Shown piece after piece: positions 51,461-60,029 of a stretch of 64,000 nt of DNA. A program made the position numbers and the translations under genes. How positions within the stretch are numbered: the stretch's first letter is position 1; each line of letters begins with the position of its first letter. The notes under the pieces are model-generated. The model made no database searches, was not told the DNA's origin, and was given only the letters and a program-made list of their open reading frames with translations. Origin of the DNA: Candidatus Desulfobacula maris (lineage in GTDB: Bacteria; Desulfobacterota; Desulfobacteria; Desulfobacterales; Desulfobacteraceae); assembly GCA_014383445.1 (NCBI GenBank), contig JACNHV010000389.1, positions 1-64,000 on the forward strand, read 5' to 3'.

Positions 51461-52245
51461 TAGAAAGTGTCATTATTCCAAACGGGCTTCCGCTTTTCGA
51501 TAAAGGCAGTGAATCCTTCAGTGGCGTTGATGCTCACTGCTTGCTGGGCCATCATTTCCTTAGCGAACATGTATGCTTGATGTTCAGTCATTTCAACCTG
51601 AGCATAAAAATTTTGTTTGGACATATAAATGGCGTATTTGCTTGATTTGCATATATCTTTTGCCAATTCCATTGTTTTTTCGTGCAGCTGGTCATCCGCA
51701 AAGACCTTATTGACCAGACCCATTTCCCGGCTCTCTTCGGCACTGTATAGTCCTGCCGTCATAAGCATTTCCATACATTTTTTCTGTCCGACCGCACGAC
51801 TGACAGCAACCGTCGGTGTCGTACAATTATAAGAATAAATCAGGCCGGTCATACCGAACTGGGCATTTTCCCTGGCTGCGGTGATAAGATCGCACCCGGC
51901 GACCAAATGGCATCCTCCGGCCATGGCGATGGCGTGGACTTCGGCAATAACGCACTGGGGGACATTCCGGATGGCGTTCATGAGGTTGAAGGATGTCTGG
52001 AAAAGTTTTCGAATATTGGCGAGCGGCTGGTTCAAGATCTCCGGCCGATCGTGGCCTGCACAAAACACTGGGCCGTTAGCCTTAAGGATTATGACTTTGA
52101 CATCATGCCGTTTTCCTGCATCCTGCAGGCATTCGGTGATCTCTGTTTCCGCATGGATGCCCAGGGCATTGCGTTTTTCAGGCATGTTCAGGGTCAGTAT
52201 GCCAATTTCATCTTGTTCTTCATAAAGAATTGAATCGTAACTCAT
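51460..52245 (-). CDS. atypical crotonase-family protein (ECHDC3-like)
   Basis: A 261-aa crotonase-fold protein: VFCAGHDRPEIL oxyanion-hole segment, AMAGGCHLVAGCDLITAARENAQFGMTGLIYSYNCTTPTVAVSRAVG. Both glutamates used by enoyl-CoA hydratases are absent: His stands in GGCHL where Glu is usual, and the second position lies in FGMTGL without Glu. The layout matches ECHDC3-type proteins. Reactions other than hydration (decarboxylation, thioester hydrolysis, isomerisation) are therefore possible. The track start at 52284 is moved to ATG 52245, with AGGAG upstream. A sigma-54 promoter lies 62 bp upstream. Confidence 0.83.
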   Translation of the reverse strand: MSYDSILYEEQDEIGILTLNMPEKRNALGIHAETEITECLQDAGKRHDVKVIILKANGPVFCAGHDRPEILNQPLANIRKLFQTSFNLMNAIRNVPQCVIAEVHAIAMAGGCHLVAGCDLITAARENAQFGMTGLIYSYNCTTPTVAVSRAVGQKKCMEMLMTAGLYSAEESREMGLVNKVFADDQLHEKTMELAKDICKSSKYAIYMSKQNFYAQVEMTEHQAYMFAKEMMAQQAVSINATEGFTAFIEKRKPVWNNDTF

Positions 52246-52306
52246 TGCATTTCTCCTTTTGTTACAACAAAAAGTATTGTTCAAAAACCGTTGTGTTGTT
52301 CATGAT

Positions 52307-52322
52307 TGCAATTTCTATGCCT
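52307..52322 (-). promoter_or_regulatory. sigma-54 promoter of the crotonase gene
   Basis: Minus strand AGGCAT-AGAAA-TTGCA: a perfect -12 element, the GG of the -24 element at the right distance, and two mismatches to TGGCAC. Confidence 0.6.
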
Positions 52323-52451
52323 GGAATAAAAATACTATGATTGTACAAAACATTTTGCTCCTATGCCGGTAATCATCATAGCAAAAAAAGCCATCAGCGG
52401 TGTATAAATTCCCCGCTTACCCTATTCTGGGTCCTTGTTTTTTCATTAATA

Positions 52452-52487
52452 TGGTGCAAAACATCACCAGTTGGCAATGATGCACCG
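52452..52487. promoter_or_regulatory. activator site between the divergent crotonase and CoA-transferase genes
   Basis: TGGTGCA (52452-52458) and TGCACCG (52481-52487) form an inverted pair of the YGGTGCA motif. It lies about 130 bp from each of the two divergent sigma-54 promoters, so one activator complex could serve both. The 52246-52691 interval contains only these elements. Confidence 0.62.
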
Positions 52488-52613
52488 GTTGAGTGAAGTT
52501 ACTATTCCAGATTGTACCACCTCTGGGGGGCAACTCAATCGGAATAACCAAACCTGCCTTGAAATCCACTGTCTGAATGTCAATTTGTTGTTGAATGAAT
52601 TTTAGTTATAAAT

Positions 52614-52629
52614 TGGCACACTAGTTGCA
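52614..52629 (+). promoter_or_regulatory. sigma-54 promoter of the CoA-transferase genes
   Basis: TGGCAC-ACTAG-TTGCA is an exact match to the -24/-12 consensus. It lies about 63 bp upstream of the CoA-transferase alpha ATG at 52692, the best sigma-54 promoter in the window. Confidence 0.88.
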
Positions 52630-52691
52630 AACATTTCTTGTGGTTGTAATGTACAGTGCTAAGCTCGCAATGCAATTTAGCCGGAGACAAG

Positions 52692-53702
52692 ATGAAACAA
52701 AGGAGTTTAAGCGTGAAAAATAAATTATTGTCAATTCAGGAGGCTGTTGAGGCCTATACGTGGGATGGCATGACCTATTGCAATGGGGCGGCCCTGCCGG
52801 TAGGATCGTGTTCGATTGCTTTCGGAAAAGAAATGGTCAAACAAGGACGGAAAAATTTGAATGTAATCTGTCATTGTGGTTCGCAACAGATCAACCTGCT
52901 CGCGGCTGTGGGCGCAGTGGATCGGGTTGAGGTTGGATTCTCCGGTTTGGAGGTTTACGGGTTTGCAGCCGGGCTCAACCGGGCGGTCTCCAGCGGCAAA
53001 ACTCTGATCGAGGATTATTCCAACGGCGCAATGGCATTAAGGTTTTTTGGTGGTGCCATGAATTGGCCATTCGTACCGGCCACTGTCTGTATTCACAATG
53101 ACCAGCAGTGGTGTTCAGCCGATCATCCGGAAGAGTACCCGTGTACCCGGAAAATTCCCGAAATCACGGATCCGTTCACAGGGAAAAAATATGGTGCAAT
53201 GCGCACGATCAGACCAGATGTGGCAGCTATTCATGTAACCATGGCTGACATATACGGCAATGCTATCATGCTGGGCACTGAATGGAATCGTTTCGAGATG
53301 TCCCGTGCCTCCGGCAAGGTGGTGCTGGTGGCCGACCAGATTGTTCACACCGATTGTATGCGCCAGTATCCCAACCTGGTCAGGATCATTTCCGAGGTGG
53401 TCGACGCAGTTGTTTACTGGCCCTATGCCGCTTGGCCCCAGGCATCCCCCGGTCTCTATGACAGTGATGAAGAGCATATGTTTTATATGAACAAAATGAT
53501 GAAGACTGAAGCCGATACCAGGGAATTTTGCGATCAGTGGGTCAATAGTTGGAATAGCCACGAAGAATATATGGCCCTCATCGGCGAGGATAAAATAGTA
53601 AAAATTTCCCAGACTGCCACTGCGTTCCTTATGGATCCTTATCGGAAATGGATCAGGAGTGATGCTGAAATCCGTGAACTGCAGAGCAGGACAAAGGGGT
53701 AG
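52692..53702 (+). CDS. class I CoA-transferase, subunit A (glutaconate CoA-transferase-like)
   Basis: A 336-aa GctA-type subunit: WDGMTYCNGAALPVGSCSIAFG, VEVGFSGLEVYGFAAGLNRAV, PDVAAIHVTMADIYGNAIMLG and VVLVADQIVHTD follow the family pattern. It forms a heterodimer with the next gene product and moves CoA from a donor thioester such as acetyl-CoA to a carboxylate. The track start at 52656 lacks a ribosome site; ATG 52692 follows CCGGAG. Being controlled by the same activator as the methyltransferase operon, it probably activates the imported substrate or its demethylated product. Confidence 0.87.
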   Translation: MKQRSLSVKNKLLSIQEAVEAYTWDGMTYCNGAALPVGSCSIAFGKEMVKQGRKNLNVICHCGSQQINLLAAVGAVDRVEVGFSGLEVYGFAAGLNRAVSSGKTLIEDYSNGAMALRFFGGAMNWPFVPATVCIHNDQQWCSADHPEEYPCTRKIPEITDPFTGKKYGAMRTIRPDVAAIHVTMADIYGNAIMLGTEWNRFEMSRASGKVVLVADQIVHTDCMRQYPNLVRIISEVVDAVVYWPYAAWPQASPGLYDSDEEHMFYMNKMMKTEADTREFCDQWVNSWNSHEEYMALIGEDKIVKISQTATAFLMDPYRKWIRSDAEIRELQSRTKG

Positions 53703-53707
53703 AGAAG

Positions 53708-54499
53708 ATGGAATATACCAAACAAGAATTCATGGCTATCACAACCGGTCGAGAGATCAAAGACGGGGAACTTATTATTCTGGGTGTGGGGCTGCCCATG
53801 CTGGCGGGTTACTTTGCCCAATTGAACCATGCCCCTGACCTGAGACCCTTTACCGAAGGTGGCGTTTACGGCTCCACCCCGGTGGGCGGGCTGCCCTGGG
53901 GCATTGAATGTAACCGTATATCGGCCAATGCCACCAGCTTTACCAACGCCATCGATGCTTTGGGATTTCTGGTGTTGTCGGGACGGGCAGACAATGCCGT
54001 GATCGGCGCAGCCCAGGTCGATAAGTATGGAAATGTAAACACCACCGGCATCTGGGATGAACCGCCCTGGAAAGCAGGCAAGTACCTTCCGCCCAAGGTA
54101 CGTCTAAACGGCAGCGGTGGGGCCAGCGACATTTCAGTGGGCTGCAAGCGCTACCTGATCATGGCTTCCCATGAAAAACGCCGATTCATGGAGCGAGTGG
54201 ACTACATTTCCAGCGCAGGATATTTGGATGGGGGAGACAGACGAGAGCGATGCGGTTTTGTGGGTGGTGGACCAGCAGCCATCATTTCAACTCTGGGTAT
54301 TTTACGACCGGACCCACAAACCAAGGAATTCTGGCTTGATGCCTACTTTCCCTTCACCACCATAGATGAGGTGAAGAATAACACCGCCTGGGAGTTGAAG
54401 GTTTCCCCGGATGTAAAGATCGTCCCTGAACCTACTGCTGAAGAGTTGAAAAACCTGAGAACAGTGGATGCAACAGGTTCCTTACGAAAAAATGGTTGA
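53708..54499 (+). CDS. class I CoA-transferase, subunit B
   Basis: A 263-aa GctB-like subunit. GVGLPMLAGYFAQLNHAPDLRPFTEGGVYG contains the Glu expected to carry the covalent CoA intermediate; TSFTNAIDALGFLVLSGRADNAVIGAAQVDKYGNVNTT and GSGGASDISVGCKRYLIMA follow. It is 5 bp after subunit A with an AGAGAAG ribosome site. The carboxylate substrate is unknown. Confidence 0.87.
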   Translation: MEYTKQEFMAITTGREIKDGELIILGVGLPMLAGYFAQLNHAPDLRPFTEGGVYGSTPVGGLPWGIECNRISANATSFTNAIDALGFLVLSGRADNAVIGAAQVDKYGNVNTTGIWDEPPWKAGKYLPPKVRLNGSGGASDISVGCKRYLIMASHEKRRFMERVDYISSAGYLDGGDRRERCGFVGGGPAAIISTLGILRPDPQTKEFWLDAYFPFTTIDEVKNNTAWELKVSPDVKIVPEPTAEELKNLRTVDATGSLRKNG

Positions 54500-54630
54500 C
54501 TCTTTTAATCTTCAAGTTAATCGTTTGATTAATCAGTGTTTCAGGGTTAAATCCTGGGACTCTGATTTTAGACACAATTGGGCAGGCTTCAGGTCGAAGT
54601 GATTTTGATGTGGTTCGGAACCGGCTTATC

Positions 54631-54677
54631 TGGTGCATAAATGCAGTTTGCAGAAAATTGGTGCATTTATGCATCGG
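54631..54677. promoter_or_regulatory. activator sites upstream of the TRAP operon
   Basis: TGGTGCATAAATGCA (54631-54645) and TGGTGCATTTATGCATCGG (54659-54677) are two directly repeated YGGTGCA motifs, 28 bp apart, about 100-140 bp upstream of the sigma-54 promoter at 54773. The remainder of the 54500-54910 gap is non-coding. Confidence 0.68.
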
Positions 54678-54772
54678 TTTGCAGGGGGGGGCAAAGCGGA
54701 AGATATGCTAAATCTATTACTTTATAATTGGTTGTGCGATTCTATAAAGGGGCTTATGGTTCTGGCATAAAA

Positions 54773-54788
54773 TTTGCTGACAACTAAA
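54773..54788 (+). promoter_or_regulatory. sigma-54 promoter of the TRAP transporter operon
   Basis: TGGCAT-AAAAT-TTGCT matches the -24/-12 consensus with one -24 mismatch and correct spacing, about 120 bp upstream of the dctP start. Confidence 0.8.
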
Positions 54789-54910
54789 GTTTAGAGTGTG
54801 GTTATTGTTGAGGCAGGCGAGAGGAAACCGGAGCTTTAATTATTAAAGGTTCGATCCGTTCCGTCTATTATGGAGCATTTTTGCTGTTATTTTTAAAAAG
54901 AAGAAGAGTT

Positions 54911-56014
54911 ATGATTTCAACCAAAAAATCACTTGTAATTGGATTGGTACTACTCATTGGAATGGCGTTTATTTTGCCCACACACACCATGGCGGCGGGA
55001 AAACCGGAGTTTGTGTGGAAAGTGCAGTCTTCCTGGCCCGCTGGTTCCGGTTTGCACTATCTACAGATGCGCACTCTGGATTTTATTGAGAACTGGACCC
55101 GGGGGAGGGTGGCATTCGAACGGTATTCAGCCGATGAGATTGTACCGGGTTATGAAACCTGGAATGCCGTCCAGAGGGGCGTAATCCCAGCCGGTATGGC
55201 TTGTACATGTTATACCATGAGCAAGGATTGGTTGTCGGGAATGATGTGCTCGGCACCGGGCCTTGGGCCGGTTGAAAAGATGGCTTTTTATCATGGCACC
55301 AAAGATGTTAGAGATAGCAAAAACTATGAAACGCCGGTCTGGAAATTTTTTGAGAAAAGAATGAGAGAAAAGTTCAATGTTCAGGTTCTTCCCAGCGCGA
55401 TGCAGACCACTGAGACATTCCTCTATTCCACGAAACCAATCAACACAATCGAAGACCTGAAAAAGCTGAAGATCCGTTCTGTAGGCGTTCGAGGGGACGT
55501 TTTTAAAGCCGCTGGGTGTTCAGTTGTGGGTATGCCCGCCGGAGAGATTATGCCTGCTATGGAGCGTGGTGTGATTGATGCAGCAGAATTTGCCAATTTT
55601 TTTGGTGATGTCCCACTGGGATTTGCAGATGCTGCCAAATACATATATTTCAATCCTTACAGTTCCGCACCAAGCAATCTTATGCTTTTCGTCAATGCAG
55701 ATCAATGGGATAAGATTCCGAAAGACCTGCAGAAACTAATTAAAGAGGCCGCCTTTGAGTCCATGAAATGGTCTTTGAGCGAGTGCCTTTATCTCGATTT
55801 TTTAACCATGCGTAAGGCTGAAAAAGACCATGGAGCCAAAATCCAAAGCATTCCCATGGAAGTGGGCCAATATGTCCATGAAAAGGCCATGGAATTTTAT
55901 AAGGAAAAAGCAAAAGAAGACCAGGATTTGGCCCAATACATGAAATATTATGATGAATTTTTTGTTGAACAAGGCAATGGTGAATACATAAAATACATCG
56001 ACGATCTTCTCTAA
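54911..56014 (+). CDS. dctP: TRAP transporter substrate-binding protein (DctP family)
   Basis: A 367-aa periplasmic binding protein with a Sec signal peptide (KKSLVIGLVLLIGMAFILPTHTMAA). WKVQSSWPAGSGLHY, TIEDLKKLKIRSVGVRGDVFKAAGCSVVGMPAGEIMPAMERGVIDAAEF are DctP/TakP-type features; the Arg in KIRSVG is where the family binds the substrate carboxylate. The FGDVPLGFADAAKYIYF segment resembles the oxo- and hydroxy-acid group more than C4-dicarboxylate binders. The track starts at TTG 54881; ATG 54911 gives the normal signal peptide. Confidence 0.9.
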   Translation: MISTKKSLVIGLVLLIGMAFILPTHTMAAGKPEFVWKVQSSWPAGSGLHYLQMRTLDFIENWTRGRVAFERYSADEIVPGYETWNAVQRGVIPAGMACTCYTMSKDWLSGMMCSAPGLGPVEKMAFYHGTKDVRDSKNYETPVWKFFEKRMREKFNVQVLPSAMQTTETFLYSTKPINTIEDLKKLKIRSVGVRGDVFKAAGCSVVGMPAGEIMPAMERGVIDAAEFANFFGDVPLGFADAAKYIYFNPYSSAPSNLMLFVNADQWDKIPKDLQKLIKEAAFESMKWSLSECLYLDFLTMRKAEKDHGAKIQSIPMEVGQYVHEKAMEFYKEKAKEDQDLAQYMKYYDEFFVEQGNGEYIKYIDDLL

Positions 56015-56130
56015 TCCAAATAAAGCTGTTTTTGGGAGGCGCTTGCCCGCTTATTGCGGTTTAGCGTCTTCCAAAACTCAACCCGGACCGTGGAAATGAG
56101 GTTCGGCTCAACTTTTTTAATCCGGAGCGT

Positions 56131-56655
56131 ATGTATAGAAAAATGAAACCTCTTCTAAATGGAATTAACACCCTCAACGAGGTTGTTGGAAAGGCGGTAT
56201 CGCTTCTTTTCATAGCCCTGGTCTTCACGGTCGCTATTGACCTGTTCACCAGATATTTCACAGGCAGGACCACGGTGTGGGCTTTTGACATTAACTACAT
56301 GATTTATGGGACCAATTTTATGCTGGCAGGCGCTTACGCCATGAAACATGGTTCCCATGTCAGGGTGGACGTGCTTTACCAAAAATTTTCTCCCCGTGCA
56401 CAGGCGGTACTGGAGGTTGTTTTTCTGGCCATTGTTATGATACCCCTGTGCAGCTTCATGTTTTATGCTACCATGCTAGACTTTCTGAATTCGGTTGCAG
56501 CCCGTGAGGTCTCCATTGCCAGTTCATGGAGACCCATTATTTATCCCTATAAGGCGGTTATGCCGTTGAGTTTTTTCCTGCTGCTGTTGCAATCCATTGC
56601 ACATTTTATTTCTAATTTTGTGATAGCGTTAAAGGGGGATTCAGATGTCAATTAA
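56131..56655 (+). CDS. dctQ: TRAP transporter small membrane subunit
   Basis: A 174-aa DctQ-type protein with four hydrophobic helices (about 18-38, 48-68, 90-110, 138-160), including FDINYMIYGTNFMLAGAYAMKHGSHVRVDVLY, the conserved segment of the family. It overlaps dctM by 11 bp. It bridges the large subunit and the binding protein in sodium-coupled uptake. Confidence 0.88.
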   Translation: MYRKMKPLLNGINTLNEVVGKAVSLLFIALVFTVAIDLFTRYFTGRTTVWAFDINYMIYGTNFMLAGAYAMKHGSHVRVDVLYQKFSPRAQAVLEVVFLAIVMIPLCSFMFYATMLDFLNSVAAREVSIASSWRPIIYPYKAVMPLSFFLLLLQSIAHFISNFVIALKGDSDVN

Positions 56656-57979
56656 TGAAATGTATGCAATCGCTATGGTGGTGGCTCTCCTTGGTGGAGT
56701 AGTCATCGGTTTCCCGGTGGCTTTTTTAATGGCGGGGTTGGGGCTTTTTTTTGGAGCACTCGTCAATGGTATCGATTTGGCCGCTTACCAGGCAACCCTG
56801 AATACTTATGGAGTGATGTCGGGTTGGTCTCTGCTGGCCATTCCGTTGTTTGTTTACATGGGTGTGGTGCTCGAAAAAGCCCAAATAGCCGAAAAACTTT
56901 ATCTGGGGTTATATCTTTTGCTGGGACCTGTCCGGGGAGGATTGGCAATCGCTACCATGTTCATTGCGACCATGTTTGCCGCCTGCACCGGTATTGCAGG
57001 CGCATCAGTTATCGCTATTGGTCTGATCGCTCTGCCGTCCATGCTCCATTACGGTTATGATAAAAAAATGGCCAGCGGGGCGATTTGTGCGGGTGGGGGC
57101 TTAGGAGTCATAATTCCGCCCAGCATCATGATGATTCTCTATGGGCCAGTGGCGGGCATTTCCATATCCATGCTTTTTATGGCAGCCATTTTGCCGGGTA
57201 TTTTGATGGCGAGTCTTTATATTATCTATATGGCCGCCATGTGTTATTTTAAACCCGAATTAGGGCCGGCTATCAGCAAGGAAGAAGCAGCAAAATACAC
57301 ACGCAAGGAAGTCTTTAAAATTATACTGGTCTCCGGTGTTCCTCCTATGGGGCTGGTATTCTTCGTGCTGGGCAGCATATTTTTTGGGGTGGCAGCGCCT
57401 ACCGAAGCCGCAGCTATTGGCGGCTTAGGGGCTTTAGGCATTGCCGCAATGTATGGCAAGCTGAATATAAAAATGATTCTGGAAACAGGCTATAGTGCAT
57501 TGAAAATAAGTACATTCATTATGTGGCTTGTTCTTGGGGCCAAATTCTTTATGACCACCTTTAATAAATTGGGGGGTGGTAATTTGATCTTCGATGCGTT
57601 GATGGGCTTAAGCGTTGGGCCTACGATGCTCTTAATTATAATGCTATCCATCATATTCATTCTGGGTATGTTCATGGACTGGATCGGTATCCTATTGGTG
57701 GTTATCCCTATATTTGTGCCTATTGTCAAGTCCATGGGATGGGACCCACTGTGGTTTGCTATGATGTTTTGCATCACCCTGCAGATTTCATATATCACGC
57801 CACCTTTTGCCTATTCCATTTTTTACTTAAAGGGGATCGCACCACCAGAAGTAACTCTTATGGATATCTATCGCGGATGTGTTCCTTTTATTATAATTCA
57901 ATTCCTGGTCCTCATTATTTTATTTTTCTGGCATGACCTGGCATTGTATCTTCCCGAAATTTCAATGATTAATAAATAA
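56645..57979 (+). CDS. dctM: TRAP transporter large permease
   Basis: A 444-aa DctM-type permease with about 12 hydrophobic helices. Conserved segments are FPVAFLMAGLGLFFG, GPVRGGLAIATMFIATMFAACTGIAGASVIAIG, GALCAGG-like GAICAGGGLGVIIPPSIMMILYG, VAAPTEAAAIGG and FMDWIGILLVVIPIFVPIV. It is the transport channel for the substrate bound by DctP. A strong hairpin follows its stop. Confidence 0.92.
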   Translation: MSINEMYAIAMVVALLGGVVIGFPVAFLMAGLGLFFGALVNGIDLAAYQATLNTYGVMSGWSLLAIPLFVYMGVVLEKAQIAEKLYLGLYLLLGPVRGGLAIATMFIATMFAACTGIAGASVIAIGLIALPSMLHYGYDKKMASGAICAGGGLGVIIPPSIMMILYGPVAGISISMLFMAAILPGILMASLYIIYMAAMCYFKPELGPAISKEEAAKYTRKEVFKIILVSGVPPMGLVFFVLGSIFFGVAAPTEAAAIGGLGALGIAAMYGKLNIKMILETGYSALKISTFIMWLVLGAKFFMTTFNKLGGGNLIFDALMGLSVGPTMLLIIMLSIIFILGMFMDWIGILLVVIPIFVPIVKSMGWDPLWFAMMFCITLQISYITPPFAYSIFYLKGIAPPEVTLMDIYRGCVPFIIIQFLVLIILFFWHDLALYLPEISMINK

Positions 57980-57993
57980 AGCGGACTGTTATT

Positions 57994-58040
57994 CCAAGGC
58001 CGCCGGACATTTCCAAGTAAGATAGTGTCCGGAGCCTTGG
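57994..58040 (+). terminator. hairpin after the TRAP operon
   Basis: CCAAGGC-CG-CCGGACA pairs with TGTCCGG-A-GCCTTGG around a 14-base loop; the stem is 14 bp with a small internal bulge. No T-run follows, so it may be a factor-independent terminator of atypical form or a 3'-end stabiliser. Confidence 0.65.
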
Positions 58041-58054
58041 CCATCAGAGCATGA

Positions 58055-58252
58055 AATCGGTCTTGAACTGGATGAATTTCCCTTTATTGCCAAAGACCAG
58101 ACCTGGCCCTTGAAAAAGGGATGATGATTGCCCTGGAACCCCAGGTTGTTTTTCCGGGTAAAGGGGTGGTAGGGATAGAAAATACATTGCTGGTAACTGA
58201 CAATGGTCTTGAATCCCTGACAACCTTTAGTGATAAAATTACAATACTATAA
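58055..58252 (+). pseudogene. fragment of an M24-family metallopeptidase (Xaa-Pro dipeptidase-like)
   Basis: Translation gives IGLELDEFPFIAKDQTWP in one frame, then LEKGMMIALEPQVVFPGKGVVGIENTLLVTDNGLESLT in another, ending at TAA 58250-58252. This is the conserved C-terminus of creatinase/prolidase-type M24 peptidases, with the metal-binding Glu residues in ALEP and GIENT. A one-base frameshift lies in tggcccttg and everything upstream is missing. It begins right after the terminator and marks the right edge of the accessory island. Confidence 0.8.
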
Positions 58253-58257
58253 TGGGG

Positions 58258-59160
58258 TCAGCCCCCATATTTATCATCAAATGAATTCCAGAAGCTTCTG
58301 TCCTTATCCCTCCATCCTTTGCCAAATGATTTGTCAAAGAAGGGTTTCAGATTGGAAAACCAGGCTCCATAGCCTTGTTTGCCTTGTATCCGGGCTTTGA
58401 GGACATCGGCAACATGGTCTGCAAGATTGGCCAGAAAATCTTTGGGAATATAAGAGTCCGCACCTTTTTTAATGGATTCTTTTAAATTTTCAGAGGTCAG
58501 GGCATGAGCCGTCAGCATGATGGCGGGAATATCTTTTTTCCGGGCAAGCTCAAGCACATCATAACCGGAAACACCCATGATATCCAGAATCGCAATATCA
58601 TAGGAGTTATTTCCAAGAAGTTTTTTAGCTTCTTCAAAAGAGGCTGCAGTATCAAGAGAACACATATCCAGTAATTCTTCAACGGTTTCCAGGATATCAG
58701 GTTCATCATCAACCACCAGGACACGTCGGTCTTTTAAAAGCTCATCTGTTTTAATTTTGTTTAGATCAAATTTGGTGGTGGTGACAGGGCAGTGGGCATT
58801 AAGGACAATATACCGCGATGTTGATCCCAGGATAGCTTTTTGAGCTTTGGATTTTTTCTTTATGCCAAGAAAGATGTGATCAATTTCATTTTCTTCAGCA
58901 AATTTAACAAGATCTTCACCAGGAGAAAATCCTCTTACGCTTTGCTGGACATCACATTGGACGTTTGAATTTTCCATGAATTTTTTAGCAAACGCAAGGC
59001 CTTCTTCTGCCTTAATAATATCAGACTGTTTTTCAGAAGCGCCTCCTTCCATGGAGGTGATCACATAAACAAAAGCATTATTTGTTCTGGCATAATCCCT
59101 TGCAAGAGACAGGGCCAGCCTGCCAACTTCTCCACCATTATATCCAACCAGTATTTTCAT
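58258..59160 (-). CDS. universal stress protein fused to a receiver domain
   Basis: A 300-aa protein. The N-terminal ~145 residues are a UspA domain (KILVGYNGGEVGRLALSLARDYA; the nucleotide motif is ILGSTSRYIVLNAHCPV, a G-x2-G-x9-GS/T-like variant). Residues about 160-275 form a response-regulator receiver (VLVVDDEPDILETVEELLD, phosphoacceptor in IAILDIMGVSGYDV, Thr in IMLTAHA, Lys in YIPKDF). The order and fusion are uncommon. It is the last gene of the Liv-type cluster on this strand, 21 bp after livF. A signalling or stress role in control of transport is only an inference. Confidence 0.86.
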   Translation of the reverse strand: MKILVGYNGGEVGRLALSLARDYARTNNAFVYVITSMEGGASEKQSDIIKAEEGLAFAKKFMENSNVQCDVQQSVRGFSPGEDLVKFAEENEIDHIFLGIKKKSKAQKAILGSTSRYIVLNAHCPVTTTKFDLNKIKTDELLKDRRVLVVDDEPDILETVEELLDMCSLDTAASFEEAKKLLGNNSYDIAILDIMGVSGYDVLELARKKDIPAIMLTAHALTSENLKESIKKGADSYIPKDFLANLADHVADVLKARIQGKQGYGAWFSNLKPFFDKSFGKGWRDKDRSFWNSFDDKYGG

Positions 59161-59181
59161 AATGAACTCCTAAATTGCCGT

Positions 59182-59988
59182 CTACATCCACCGTTTACGT
59201 CTTTTATAAGACTTTACATCTTTAAAGGATTTCCTGCCGCCGCCCTTGGTTATTCCCATATAAAATTCTTTTACATCCGGGTTGTCCTTAAGTTCTTTAG
59301 ATGGGCCTTCCAGAACAATTTTGCCGGATTCCATGATATAGGCATAATCTGACACGGCAAGCGCTACTTTTGCATTTTGTTCCACAACCAGTATGGTGGT
59401 CTCAAGTTCTTTGTTAATTCTTTGAATATTTTCAAATATTTCTTTGACAAGAATGGGTGCAAGTCCGAGAGATGGTTCATCCAGCATCAGCATTTCAGGA
59501 GCAGCCATCAAAGCTCTTGCAATGGCAATCATCTGCTGCTCTCCACCGGAACTGTATCCGGCCATCCTATTGGTGACATTTGAAAGCCTTGGAAAATGCC
59601 TGTACATCAGCTCATTGTCTTCACGGATTTTTTTTGCCCCGTCTTTTCTGGTAATGGAACCCACCAGGATATTTTCGTTCACTGTAAGGTGCTTAAATAC
59701 CCTTCTGCCCTCGGGCACCATGACAGCCCCAAGTTTCACAACATCCGTTCCCAGAAGGTGGGTGGTATCTATCCCTTTAAATTTAATATACCCTTCCTTT
59801 GTTTCACCGTTTTCAGGTTTTAACAAGCCGCTTATGGCTCTCAGGGTGGTGGTTTTGCCGGCACCGTTTGTTCCAAGCAAAGCAACAATACCTCCCTTGG
59901 GAACATTAAGACTGACACCACGCAGGACCTGAATGATGTCATTATAGACAACCTCAATATTATTGACTTCAAGCAGATTGTTTTCCAT
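59182..59988 (-). CDS. livF: branched-chain-type ABC transporter ATP-binding protein (LivF)
   Basis: A 268-aa ABC ATPase: Walker A LLGTNGAGKTTTLRAIS, signature YSSGGEQQMIAIARAL, Walker B MLMLDEPSLGLAP and the His switch VEQNAKVAL. It is about 30 residues longer than usual LivF because of a basic C-terminal tail (GGGRKSFKDVKSYKRRKRWM). It pairs with a LivG ATPase that is not in the window. The gene is 174 bp downstream of livK, with a hairpin between. Confidence 0.92.
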   Translation of the reverse strand: MENNLLEVNNIEVVYNDIIQVLRGVSLNVPKGGIVALLGTNGAGKTTTLRAISGLLKPENGETKEGYIKFKGIDTTHLLGTDVVKLGAVMVPEGRRVFKHLTVNENILVGSITRKDGAKKIREDNELMYRHFPRLSNVTNRMAGYSSGGEQQMIAIARALMAAPEMLMLDEPSLGLAPILVKEIFENIQRINKELETTILVVEQNAKVALAVSDYAYIMESGKIVLEGPSKELKDNPDVKEFYMGITKGGGRKSFKDVKSYKRRKRWM

Positions 59989-60029
59989 ATATATTTTCTT
60001 TATCTTTTTGGCTTTATATTTTTGGGTTA

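Noticed and set aside
57994-58252. intact small gene after dctM
   Set aside because: The conserved M24 C-terminus is split over two frames and has no start, so it is a pseudogene fragment.
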